A stretch of DNA of 64,000 nt, from contig JAOAQX010000018.1 of the NCBI GenBank assembly GCA_025210805.1, forward strand, positions 1 to 64,000, written 5' to 3'. Below are positions 27,401-35,217 of this stretch, in pieces. The notes under the pieces are model-generated. The model did no database searches. It saw only the letters and a program-made list of their open reading frames with translations, and had not been told where the DNA came from. The DNA comes from Flavobacteriales bacterium (lineage in GTDB: Bacteria; Bacteroidota; Bacteroidia; Flavobacteriales; CAJXXR01). The translations under genes and the position numbers were made by a program. Each line of letters starts with the position of its first letter. Within the stretch, counting starts at the first letter, position 1.

Positions 27401-28210
27401 TGCCAAAAACAATGCTTCATCATTATCATTAACATTAAAAAATGATAGACAAGCATTAAGTTGTAAGGTAATGTCATCTTTATCAAGATTATAAGCTTTT
27501 ATTATTTTCAATGAATAATCTCGATTACTCTTCGATTGAAGCTCTCTCTCACAAATAGCTTCAAGAAATAAGAGCTTACTCTTAAAAAAAATATCTAGTA
27601 AAGATGCTCGTTCGATTCTCTGTCTTAATGTTTGAATGAGATTTAAAGCAGTTCGCATTTTATAATCATCAATACAACTTTGTATATCTTCAATACTACT
27701 TTTATATTCTGAGTGTAAAACTTTCCTAATTGATTCTGTTACACTTTTAAAATTATTTTCTTTTAACTCATCTATTGCATTACTAATTTTGAAAATTTCT
27801 TTTTTATAATTTTCATTGTAATACAGTTTTTTAAATTTTTCCGATGAATCTATTTTTTTTCTAAATCTTAATAAAAAGAATCCTATTTCCTTATTACTAG
27901 GAGAATAAACCATTGACTCACCATTGAAAGCTTCAACAATTTTCTCTTCTGAAAGGTCACCATTAATATGAAAGTTCAATAAAATTTTCAATATTTTTTG
28001 AGATTTCACAAAAGAAAACTTGCCATCAGGTTTATCCTCTGTATCAAACTCTTCTTTATGCTCATCAATTACACTTTGAATAATTGACGAAAGCTCTTTT
28101 TCATAATCACTTCTATTATCAGATGTTAGTTCTTTGATACCATATTTACCAGTATCATATATTAAATTAGTAATGATTCCTAAGGAAATCGATGCAATAA
28201 TACCCATCAT
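24455..28210 (-). CDS. Large TPR - GreAB-C-like - PIN protein
   Basis: The frame extends to 28246, but the double ATG at 28210/28207 is preferred because MMGIIASISLGIITNLIYD is a plausible N-terminus. Numbered from 28246 (1263 aa): a helical solenoid occupies about 150-790. A segment at 819-855 (SSNDSLLGKEIGSEFKV…GKELFIKVLEVY) resembles the C-terminal domain of GreA/GreB. A PIN-like nuclease follows, with D971 (VLDKSSL), E1085 (LIETVMLA) and D1100/D1101 (FLITDD). TPR-GreAB-C-PIN proteins have been described from comparative genomics as conflict-system components. It heads the operon with the ATPase, HNH and HEPN genes, so it may be an added sensor or effector of the Septu-like pair. Confidence 0.72.
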   Translation of the reverse strand: MMGIIASISLGIITNLIYDTGKYGIKELTSDNRSDYEKELSSIIQSVIDEHKEEFDTEDKPDGKFSFVKSQKILKILLNFHINGDLSEEKIVEAFNGESMVYSPSNKEIGFFLLRFRKKIDSSEKFKKLYYNENYKKEIFKISNAIDELKENNFKSVTESIRKVLHSEYKSSIEDIQSCIDDYKMRTALNLIQTLRQRIERASLLDIFFKSKLLFLEAICERELQSKSNRDYSLKIIKAYNLDKDDITLQLNACLSFFNVNDNDEALFLANQIIEKDKYQHIPWLIKVFVASNSIEEFECIPTLLKSDELFINSLFFNSIILQNDILYGALLSKGFKVNYEFEIKAKLTLKDKSRLFINIHLLIDIIMSFKVLDLKGALYLKNFENEIDILFKNLEYYIKKLKGTEIEETINLEKYYYNFIKFLYINNDQNFSDLSNSFSLIDNSWTVTFTFYQALQALDKIEESNELLDNYKNNTNNIIYKEWFIIKAINLNQLKRKKELKDLYINYLDIIEIINENNLMNVINMFADCLVGNEFIDNQESLLQLTLNKKTENETIKRILKVYIRTHLLKEKNEQLIKEALTLIHYQPEKEGQIYCIAESLIALELLIEARNFLKDKININTENQLLRFYIELLNEIVRDKNIHENDIHNELLDLLKKWRLFQGSKDYKLLCYEFELLNIINDDSMLEVGESLIINFPEIEWSHYIYVYSLKQLYGQDFDLIHEVKEDYENEKIGLQIFTILKDNSDYKALAFKIIFNLSKKDNNKDSRTIYFTNSMLFSGEFFQRYSEVQENKYVLFEQDGQQTRRKVSSNDSLLGKEIGSEFKVQNSLGKELFIKVLEVYGEELNLFYEILNESEDQTSGLGLISMYFPTESLEKMNEFLIENFGKLGTQQKEFSEERIREYLNFETGFLEITRSIFKENFIDSYYSLTSSEKFTILPSCLISPKVDTDNPKFVLDKSSLMLFFELTKEASFSFSQKFYISKLITKRIQARIIALKSNTQPKLSTIITNDEVDVIRYADNYNEQKIEVYSNILKWINENCEEVVVEEKIDVVLKFDDHHVNDDYFQCLIETVMLANRDNHFLITDDIFMYRFMKNIRPYILNSEHFIEKYYSSYIDNDFYKFLMDRNYMGIKISKDVLTNEFLNKLLGNSNYYSLVLENLSYKLDNRLEKNTLISEVIREIYLMQGISLENQAIYSFEILSQALIGAPKEYRKDMYKKLDMKFKLLGSKYKEILNLCGLIERQLAKAN

Positions 28211-28553
28211 TTTATATATTTCTTCTAAAGTATAAATATATAGCAAAGTTCTATTTAAAAGAGAGCTTTTGTTATAATATTTATTAAACTATTATAAAAT
28301 GAAAGGTACTACCACGATTTGTGTGGGTTTTAGTTATTGAGAATAGTAAGCCAGATTAATATTCCATATTGGATTATTAATAATATTGTCTGTGGTTACA
28401 TAACCTAAGGCTATTGTTTTGAAAAGTGTATTATGGTAATTAAACATTTTTACAAAAAGAACAACCCACACAGTTTAGAGTAGAACCAAATGAAAAAATA
28501 TTTGACCAAAACCTTTGGAATTAATAATTCCAAAGGTTTATTATATTAAAAAT
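28211..28553. other. 343-bp gene-free interval
   Basis: It contains the terminator of the upstream membrane-protein gene (28509-28539) and a long-range inverted repeat: TGTGTGGGTT (28320-28329) and AACCCACACA (28463-28472), 133 nt apart. I found no TAnnTTTG box for the TPR/PIN operon. Confidence 0.5.
28509..28539 (-). terminator. Intrinsic terminator after the membrane-protein gene
   Basis: Perfect 14-bp stem AAACCTTTGGAATT/AATTCCAAAGGTTT with a 3-nt loop, 15 nt past the stop codon at 28554. A short T-run follows about 10 nt later on the minus strand. Confidence 0.7.
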
Positions 28554-29492
28554 CTAATAACACCCAATATCACTCATCTTATTATTAAGGAAATCCATTA
28601 AATCAACCTCTTTAGATGCACTCATACTACTTTTATGTTTTCTTTTCCTCATATCGTCAGCTGTATTAAATTCTATTTGGAGTTTCTTACAGTTTTTATC
28701 TACAATGAATTTATAGATTCTCGTTTTAACCATTGGATCATATAAATTCCAAAAATCAGCATTTCCCATAACTTTATTCATCTGCTTTTTCTCTTCATAA
28801 GCCTTATCTTGTTGTTGCTTTTCAGCTAATCTAGCATCAACTATTTCAGTATTGATATAATCTCTTAAATCAGGTACATCATTCTTTGAATACCCCACAA
28901 AAGGTGTATCATCATATTTAATTGCTGATTTCATATTAAAAATATTCCCATTGCTGTCTACCTCAAAAACAACCTGATAATCTTTAATAAACCCATATTC
29001 TTTGTCTGGGTTTAAGTATTCTTTAGCTTTTTTAAAATCAATATCAGGTCTAAACATAAATCTTCTAAAGTCTTCACCTGCATCTTTTTGCTCATAAACT
29101 CTATTACTTTGTTCTGGATATTTTAATGAAGCGTTATAGGTTCCGAATAACTCACCCATCTCAACCAAATAAGCAATGTTTTTCATGTGAGCATCCTGAG
29201 GGTTATTTTTAATGTAATTGATTACAATAGGTTTTGGAGAAATTACAGATGGACTTTCTTCTTTTGAATCAGAAGACATAAACACAATAAACAATAGGAA
29301 ATATGAGGAATAACGAATCCACTTATTATTCCATTTAGAAAACATATCCTTTATAGAATTAGATATTGGGGGTAATATGATTAATCCTAATAGTCCAATT
29401 GCTAGAGCTGAAAGAACTCGTTCATTATTTACGTTTGCTAAAGCTCCGATAATTAATAATACACCTGCAAAATACTTTAATCCTTTTTTCAT
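28554..29492 (-). CDS. Membrane-anchored protein of unknown function
   Basis: A 312-residue protein with three N-terminal hydrophobic helices (about 7-22, 28-44 and 62-76), then a soluble, lysine-rich domain of 230 residues. No family is recognised. A short QQQDKAYEEKKQ helix near 225 and the motif MRKRKHKSSMSASKE near the end are notable only for charge. It is monocistronic, with its own terminator, between the structured interval at 29.6 kb and the defence operon. In a satellite-like element it could be a superinfection-exclusion protein, but nothing in the sequence shows that. Confidence 0.7.
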   Translation of the reverse strand: MKKGLKYFAGVLLIIGALANVNNERVLSALAIGLLGLIILPPISNSIKDMFSKWNNKWIRYSSYFLLFIVFMSSDSKEESPSVISPKPIVINYIKNNPQDAHMKNIAYLVEMGELFGTYNASLKYPEQSNRVYEQKDAGEDFRRFMFRPDIDFKKAKEYLNPDKEYGFIKDYQVVFEVDSNGNIFNMKSAIKYDDTPFVGYSKNDVPDLRDYINTEIVDARLAEKQQQDKAYEEKKQMNKVMGNADFWNLYDPMVKTRIYKFIVDKNCKKLQIEFNTADDMRKRKHKSSMSASKEVDLMDFLNNKMSDIGCY

Positions 29493-29580
29493 GTAACTGA
29501 ATTTACCTTTTGCTTTTCAGTCCCAACAAAGCGATTATTTAAATGATATGAAATAAAATAGCGTGGGTACTGTAGCCTAC

Positions 29581-29696
29581 TGTTTGAGAGGTATCGCCAA
29601 ACACCCACACCACAAATAAACTAAGCCCACGCCATAACGTGAGCGGTAGTCCATTTAATCTTGTGGTGTTTAAAATTTGGCGAATTTTCTCAAACA
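29581..29696. ncRNA. Long imperfect stem-loop in the intergenic region
   Basis: Three collinear complementary pairs nest in order: TGTTTGAGA/TCTCAAACA (29581-29589 with 29688-29696), CGCCAAA/TTTGGCG (29595-29601 with 29676-29682) and ACACCACAA/TTGTGGTGT (29607-29615 with 29661-29669), with a small CACG/CGTG hairpin in the loop (29629-29641). Upstream GCGTGGG (29561-29567) can alternatively pair with CCCACGC (29626-29632). It fills the gap between the serine recombinase and membrane-protein genes. It could be a small RNA, a replication origin, a packaging site or a resolution site. Confidence 0.5.
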
Positions 29697-29787
29697 AGAA
29701 TTAAATAGCTAACGCTATCTTATATTTTTACTATGTTTTTAGTTTTTCTCTTCCGTATATTTTTCGGTTTGTTGCAAATCTAATTAA

Positions 29788-30468
29788 TTAGACTTGATAT
29801 TCTAAATTTTGACTCTGATATCTGTCAAACAATCGCTTTACTGCCATTGATGTAAACTTATTACCTCTACTTGTCAAATAGCTATTATCATTTAATGTAT
29901 TAGCAATTGATTGATAAGACTTACCTTCTTTTTTAAGACTTGAAATAAGAATCGTAGCTCTTTTATTCGACTCATTATTTAATGCTCTTGTTTGACGTAC
30001 TTCAATACTTCTTTTACGAGATTTGTCTGTTAAGTTTTGAGGGCTTCCTAATTTCTTACCCTTTGCCTTAAGTTCCTGTAAAGCAACTTTTGTTCGCTTA
30101 GAAATCCTTTCACGTTCATCTTGAGCTAAAACAGCCATGATTCCAATGGTTACTTTTGAAGCATTGGGCATATCTACACAAACAAAATCTACCTGAGATT
30201 CTTTTAATGTGTATATAAAACTTACATTTCTTGACAATCTATCTAATTTGGCAATGAGTAAAGTCGCTTTACGTTCTTTACAATATTCTATTGCCTTTTT
30301 AAGTTGAGGTCTTTGGTTATTCTTACCACTTTCAATTTCTTCGAATTCGATAATCAATTCATCATCGGATTTTAGAAACTTTTGAACAGCCGTTTTTTGA
30401 GCTTTCAATCCTAAACCTGAATTTCCTTGTTTTTGGGTTGAAACCCTATAATATCCTACATATTTCAT
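29788..30468 (-). CDS. Serine recombinase (resolvase/invertase type)
   Basis: A 226-residue recombinase. The catalytic N-terminal domain begins VGYYRVSTQKQG with nucleophile S10 and contains the conserved AKLDRLSRN and the E-helix KVTIGIMAVLAQDERERISKRTKVAL. A short C-terminal helix-turn-helix region (KRATILISSLKKEGKSYQSIANTLND) is of resolvase size, not the large serine integrase type. It may resolve dimers or invert a segment of the element. It starts 41 nt after the large terminase gene. Confidence 0.9.
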   Translation of the reverse strand: MKYVGYYRVSTQKQGNSGLGLKAQKTAVQKFLKSDDELIIEFEEIESGKNNQRPQLKKAIEYCKERKATLLIAKLDRLSRNVSFIYTLKESQVDFVCVDMPNASKVTIGIMAVLAQDERERISKRTKVALQELKAKGKKLGSPQNLTDKSRKRSIEVRQTRALNNESNKRATILISSLKKEGKSYQSIANTLNDNSYLTSRGNKFTSMAVKRLFDRYQSQNLEYQV

Positions 30469-30509
30469 GTTGCATCATCTGTTAAACGTCGGTTTAATAA
30501 AAGATATGA

Positions 30510-31856
30510 CTACCATCCATTTATTTCTCGGATGTTTATACTTCCACTAATTGCTGGTAAATAACCTTCAGGTAAACCTGATCTTGTCTCTTTTACCCAA
30601 TTGGCATAAACAAGAGCATCTGCAATATCAGGACTTGATCCAAGCATTTTTCGGATAACATCCTTATTGGCAACTTTTACAGTTTTATCACCTGCTATTT
30701 CATAAGTGATTGAACCAAGCTCTAGTTTTAAAGTCTGATCTTGAATATTACCGATATTCCCTTCTTTCATATCTTGCCTTAATTGATAAAACATTTGAGA
30801 ACGAAGATTACTGGGTTGAAAGCTGTCTGGAAAATTAACTTCTTCTGGTTTTGCACCTCCAATCAGTTCTTTTACTCGATAACCTTTAGATGCTAATTCA
30901 TCAATTACACCTGCTCCAATACCAACACCATCAACACCGACATTTTCAGGATTTATACCATAGTAGCTCATTAATTCTATGGCTTTGGTGACAATTTCTG
31001 AAATTGAGGTTTTTTGATAGGTTTCTATCTTACGAACATCTCCATCAAAGATGACAACAAAGACAGTCCGATCATCACCGAAACGTGCAGGGTCAATTCC
31101 AATTGATCTGTAGTCGTTCTGACGTTTTTGAATCTGACAATTGGAAATGTATTCATTTGGAATAAGCTGATTAATAGAATCAATCATTGACCAATCTCCT
31201 TCCAAATACTTTTTTAGCATGATAGGATTATCCTTAAAAGCTTCTTCTAAGTTTTTATAGTAATCACTATCCTTACTGTAATTATCTGAGGTTAGAGATT
31301 GAATATAGACTTCATCTTCATTCGTAGATTGAATAAAGGTTGGAATCAACCAACAGTTCTCAGGGTTACTAGTTAATCTAATTTCGTATCTAGGCTTATT
31401 TCCATCTGGCAGAACCCAACGTAATCGAGTTTTTAGAATTTGATAAACTTCCTTACTGATTTCATTAGCTTCATCAATACCTGCCCATCCAATCTCTAAT
31501 CCTTTAATTTTATTCAATAACGGGTCTTTACTAATATTGGCTTCCATAAAGGTGAGAATAGAACCATTTACAAATGTAATGGTCAAAGAGCTTTGATTAT
31601 AGCTTTTAATAATCTCAGGAGGACAAATGGAAAAGAAGGTAACTAGAATCGTTCTTCTAGCTACCGATAATTCCTTTCTTAGTATTACTAACCTATTACC
31701 GTTAAACATCATAGCATTTTTGATGGCTTCAGCACACAGGAACCATGATTTACCTCCACCCATTGCACCTCCAAAGAGTAAATACTTAGCTCGGCAAGAA
31801 TGAGCACTAGCTTGTTTGGGTTTAGGTTGGTAGTAATTTGCAAAGTCTATTCTCAT
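30510..31856 (-). CDS. terL: Phage terminase large subunit
   Basis: A 448-residue packaging motor. The ATPase has Walker A GGAMGGGKS (29-37) and Walker B WAGIDEANE (D128/E129). The RNase H-like nuclease has D255 (IGIDPARFGDD), D309 (GVDGVGIGAGV) and D410/D413 (SSPDIADALVYA), so both activities look intact. Length is normal for the family. It overlaps the preceding small gene by 4 nt (ATGA). The absence of portal and capsid genes after it is unusual, since these normally follow terL directly. Confidence 0.92.
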   Translation of the reverse strand: MRIDFANYYQPKPKQASAHSCRAKYLLFGGAMGGGKSWFLCAEAIKNAMMFNGNRLVILRKELSVARRTILVTFFSICPPEIIKSYNQSSLTITFVNGSILTFMEANISKDPLLNKIKGLEIGWAGIDEANEISKEVYQILKTRLRWVLPDGNKPRYEIRLTSNPENCWLIPTFIQSTNEDEVYIQSLTSDNYSKDSDYYKNLEEAFKDNPIMLKKYLEGDWSMIDSINQLIPNEYISNCQIQKRQNDYRSIGIDPARFGDDRTVFVVIFDGDVRKIETYQKTSISEIVTKAIELMSYYGINPENVGVDGVGIGAGVIDELASKGYRVKELIGGAKPEEVNFPDSFQPSNLRSQMFYQLRQDMKEGNIGNIQDQTLKLELGSITYEIAGDKTVKVANKDVIRKMLGSSPDIADALVYANWVKETRSGLPEGYLPAISGSINIREINGW

Positions 31857-32215
31857 GAATTGAAATACTTAATTAACTGTTTAGGTTGTTTATATAATTC
31901 AATAAAGATTTTAACAAATAGGTACAAATAATAAACAGCCTCTTCACTTGATTCGTCATTAAGGTCATATGCCTCCACGTCAAAATATTTTAATATTCCA
32001 ATATCATGACTCCTTGTGAAAAATACGTACCTATTAGGATTCCATATCACTTTATATCTATCAGATATTCCTTGATATTTTGTATCAATACTAGACATCC
32101 TTTTAACAGTTTCAACTCTAACTCTCTCATAATTAAAACTGCAATCAATTAACTGCTCTAATGTTTCAATAGACAAACTAATTGATTTATAAATTTCTTG
32201 TTCTTCTTTTTTCAT
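31853..32215 (-). CDS. Unknown 120-aa protein between the terminase genes
   Basis: A soluble 120-residue protein with aromatic, lysine-rich composition and no recognised motif. It is translationally coupled to terL (ATGA overlap) and begins 10 nt after the small-subunit gene, so it is likely involved in packaging or its control. That is inferred from position alone. Confidence 0.6.
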   Translation of the reverse strand: MKKEEQEIYKSISLSIETLEQLIDCSFNYERVRVETVKRMSSIDTKYQGISDRYKVIWNPNRYVFFTRSHDIGILKYFDVEAYDLNDESSEEAVYYLYLFVKIFIELYKQPKQLIKYFNS

Positions 32216-32225
32216 ATTTACTTTT

Positions 32226-32594
32226 TTAATCAGGGATATTAGAGATAAACTCTATACTACCTGAATGTTCTACTTCTATCTTATTCAACCCTTGTAATTG
32301 AGATATTTCTTTATTTACAGACAGGGCTAATCTGTAATCCTTATCTTCCATTGCTTTAGAATACAAGAGTTCATATCTCTTTAAAGCTTTACCGTAATCA
32401 TATCGTACATTCTTTTTATTCTCATTGCTTATTAACTCTCTAGCTTTTGCAATGTATTTGTCCGTTTGCCTTTCTCCTATAGTCCATTTTATAGAACTAT
32501 ATTCTACAATATCTATTCTGCTTTTACCATCTATAAGTAATGAGGCAATTTCTGAAACCCTCAGATTTACTATAGCTTTTGTCGATTTACTCAT
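32226..32594 (-). CDS. terS: Probable terminase small subunit
   Basis: A 122-residue protein with an N-terminal helix-turn-helix-like segment (VSEIASLLIDGKSRIDIVEYSSIKW, then ERQTDKYIAKARELI), a central helical oligomerisation-type region (RLALSVNKEISQLQGLNK) and a beta-strand tail (IEVEHSGSIEFI). This pattern and its position just before terL are typical of DNA-recognising small terminase subunits. It would choose the DNA to be packaged. Confidence 0.72.
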   Translation of the reverse strand: MSKSTKAIVNLRVSEIASLLIDGKSRIDIVEYSSIKWTIGERQTDKYIAKARELISNENKKNVRYDYGKALKRYELLYSKAMEDKDYRLALSVNKEISQLQGLNKIEVEHSGSIEFISNIPD

Positions 32595-32669
32595 AACTTT
32601 TAGTATATAATTCTGTTTTTAATGGGGCAAGTACTTTTACTAATTCTATCTATGGTTAATTACATGGTG

Positions 32670-33599
32670 TTATAAATCTTCTTTAGTGAATTTTTTACCA
32701 CTTATATTAAAGGGTAAATTGTTCTCCTCATTTTTAAAAGATAGATCATTACATTTATCTTTAACAAGAGTAATTAAAGATGAATGTAGAACCGCGTTTC
32801 GACTTTCAACAATTCGCATATATTTTTGCTTTTGCTTAAAAAATGATTTTGGATTTAGCCCCGCCCAATAATTTGGATTCGAAACTTGACTTAGGAATAA
32901 CTCTTCATTTATTGTTTTTGCTTTAATTTTTTCATCAAAAACAATCATTCGTTCCATAACATTGACCAAATCAATTTTCATTTTGGTGATTACTAAATCT
33001 TCAGAATAAAGATCTTTAATTCGTAAATCCTTAGTCCCTATTTTTTGCATTTTAGAGACTTGGATTTCAAATCTTATTACATTTTCTTTTAAATTGTATT
33101 GTAATGTCTTTGAATACAACTTAATTCTATATTGACTAAAAACGCACTCAAGTCCGATACATTGAGTAGTATTGCTCCTTAATGGTTGAAATGGTCTACC
33201 CTTATAGCTAATGAAAATTTTACGAAGATTATCTAAGTTCGGATTAAAAGGTACAGTCATATTGACTCCATACTCTATAAAATGAATGGTTGAATTTTCG
33301 ATATCTAAACCAAATTCTTTTTCAAAACCCTGAACAGCAGTTTTGAAATCATAAATTGAGAAATCTTTCCAATTCTCACCATTCTGTAAATACTTATGAA
33401 AAGTTCCTTTTGTATAAAATGTTAGTGGATGTATATCAATTTTGAAACTCTTATAATCTTTGTGCATTTTATAAGGGTAATCAATAATTTCTCCAGTATA
33501 AGTTTTAATTGAACTTCTATAATTTAAAGCATGATTATTAATTAGAAAATCAGCTTTACCTTCAGTTCTAAATTTTATAAAATCTATCATTTGCATCAA
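32670..33599 (-). CDS. Replication-initiator-like protein
   Basis: A 309-residue protein resembling the Rep proteins (filamentous-phage gpII/plasmid type) found on Bacteroidota mobile elements: DFSIYDFKTAVQGFEKEFG, STIHFIEYGVNM, IKLYSKTLQYNLKENVIRFEIQVSKMQ and DLRIKDLYSEDLV. I do not see a clear HUH motif or the catalytic tyrosine context, so nicking activity is uncertain. Several possible starts exist (33599, 33596, 33590), and the frame overlaps the preceding small ORF by 32 nt. Confidence 0.55.
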   Translation of the reverse strand: MMQMIDFIKFRTEGKADFLINNHALNYRSSIKTYTGEIIDYPYKMHKDYKSFKIDIHPLTFYTKGTFHKYLQNGENWKDFSIYDFKTAVQGFEKEFGLDIENSTIHFIEYGVNMTVPFNPNLDNLRKIFISYKGRPFQPLRSNTTQCIGLECVFSQYRIKLYSKTLQYNLKENVIRFEIQVSKMQKIGTKDLRIKDLYSEDLVITKMKIDLVNVMERMIVFDEKIKAKTINEELFLSQVSNPNYWAGLNPKSFFKQKQKYMRIVESRNAVLHSSLITLVKDKCNDLSFKNEENNLPFNISGKKFTKEDL

Positions 33600-33822
33600 T
33601 TATATAATTATTCAATGACAGATTTGAAATCTGAGGGTATTTCTTTAAGCCCAAAGATTGACACCACCAAACACAATATATTTTTAAAATTTTCACTCTA
33701 AAAAACAGCGAACCTAAATTATAAGTTAAACTATAATTCATTTCTGAAATCACTTGAGAAATAACTCCTATAATCTGATCATTTATTAGAATTATTTCAA
33801 CCTTGTTTTTCTGAATTATCAT
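33568..33822 (-). CDS. Small hypothetical protein, 84 aa
   Basis: An 84-residue frame that starts 12 nt after the HTH gene and overlaps the Rep-like gene by 32 nt. The first half (KVEIILINDQIIGVISQVISEMNYSL) has coding-like alternating hydrophobic character, while the second half is less convincing. No family is recognised. It is accepted because it fills an otherwise empty gap in a tightly packed operon. Confidence 0.4.
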   Translation of the reverse strand: MIIQKNKVEIILINDQIIGVISQVISEMNYSLTYNLGSLFFRVKILKIYCVWWCQSLGLKKYPQISNLSLNNYIIDANDRFYKI

Positions 33823-33834
33823 AATTTCAAGGAT

Positions 33835-34170
33835 TTAATTATCTCTCAAATAATTTTCCACTTGTTTATCCAAATCAGAGTTGGACATTTTACGCCCCTC
33901 CTTTAGATACTCTATAAGTTCAGCTTTAGAAAAGTAGAGGCTTTTACCCCTTTTCATTACAGGTAGTTCACCTCTACTCACCTTACTATAAATAGTCGGT
34001 ACTTTAAGATTAAGAAACTTTGCCGTTTCTTTAATTGTCAGAAATAGTTCAGGCTCTGGAATATTATTTTGCCCCTCAATTTCAACTAAAAGACGTTTAA
34101 TTTCAAAAACCTCTTTCATTAATATTGCCACTGCTTTTGGCAACTTATCGAATGATAAATCTTCTGTCAT
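33835..34170 (-). CDS. Excisionase-like helix-turn-helix protein
   Basis: A 111-residue protein with an HTH_17 (MerR/excisionase) domain at about 43-90: LTIKETAKFLNLKVPTIYSKVSRGELPVMKRGKSLYFSKAELIEYLKEG. The N-terminal 40 residues are a helical extension common in Bacteroidota element proteins. It is likely a directionality factor for the nearby integrase or a regulator of the replication genes. Confidence 0.85.
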   Translation of the reverse strand: MTEDLSFDKLPKAVAILMKEVFEIKRLLVEIEGQNNIPEPELFLTIKETAKFLNLKVPTIYSKVSRGELPVMKRGKSLYFSKAELIEYLKEGRKMSNSDLDKQVENYLRDN

Positions 34171-34263
34171 ATTTTCAGTATTTTATTTGTAATACTTTGC
34201 GAAATACTGAAAATAGAATACGGATAATTTACGGTTAAAATCCGTATTTACGGATATCGTTAT

Positions 34264-35217
34264 TTAATAATCAATATGCATTAATTTCTTTACCTCATCA
34301 TCATTTCTTACTGCCATAAAGTTTTTTTCTTTGTCTTCAGAATAAGGAGCAAAGGTTTTTTTATAAAATTCAAAAAGAGAATTAGGATATGTTCTGTTAT
34401 TATGGAGTACCTTAAACAAATATCTAAATGCTAATTGAACATAAGTTTTGTTTGTATTTACAACTTTTATAGGCTCTGTAATCTTTGGGACAATACAATC
34501 ATTCTCATAATAGCTAATTGTCCAATTAATCAATTTCTCGAAATCATTATCATTCAATATTTGTTTGTGTTTTCGAGGACATTTCATGTTAAAGAATCCA
34601 AAATGCTTTTGTATTTTCAAAGAAAGCTCACCTTCATTTTGTTCCTTTATTATTTTGTTATCATCATGTGATTTTAATTTACTTTTTAATAAATTCTTTA
34701 CTTCATAAAATGAATCCATACAGAAAGGGGAGATCTTATTTAGCATTTCATGAAATTCTATAATTTCAACTGGATCATCCATGACTCTTACTACTTTAAA
34801 AGGGATTTTCCATTTTTTAAAATTGTAATATTCTATCAATTGAGGTTTTACTATTTCTTTGAATTCTATTTCTTCAAAAACCTCCATTTCTTTTAAAGCA
34901 ATGTTAACTTTTGATGTTTCGAAATTATTTGTTTTATTTTCTATATAGTTTATAATATCAATAAGTGCATAATCAACACATCTTTCTATCTCAATTTTAT
35001 TAACTACATCTATTAGATCTTTAAGTCCATCACGGAATTCTTTATCACTAAATAATTCACTATTTTTGAATAAAAATATACTTCCTTGTAAAGTGTTATA
35101 TTTATTATTAGTCCCCATTTCTCTGAATTTTAATTCAAATAATGCAAAGTAATTATAACCACTAATGTTTTTTATATATTCATCAAAAGATAAATCATCT
35201 ATTTTACTCATCTTCAA
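34264..35217 (-). CDS. Hypothetical protein following the integrase
   Basis: A 317-residue soluble protein whose start overlaps the integrase 3' end by 14 nt. The C-terminal stretch (KTYVQLAFRYLFKVLHNNRTYPNSLFEFYKKTFAPYSED) resembles the tail of uncharacterised proteins commonly found behind tyrosine recombinases in Bacteroidota islands. No catalytic motif is visible. The function may relate to integration or excision (inference from position). Confidence 0.65.
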   Translation of the reverse strand: MKMSKIDDLSFDEYIKNISGYNYFALFELKFREMGTNNKYNTLQGSIFLFKNSELFSDKEFRDGLKDLIDVVNKIEIERCVDYALIDIINYIENKTNNFETSKVNIALKEMEVFEEIEFKEIVKPQLIEYYNFKKWKIPFKVVRVMDDPVEIIEFHEMLNKISPFCMDSFYEVKNLLKSKLKSHDDNKIIKEQNEGELSLKIQKHFGFFNMKCPRKHKQILNDNDFEKLINWTISYYENDCIVPKITEPIKVVNTNKTYVQLAFRYLFKVLHNNRTYPNSLFEFYKKTFAPYSEDKEKNFMAVRNDDEVKKLMHIDY

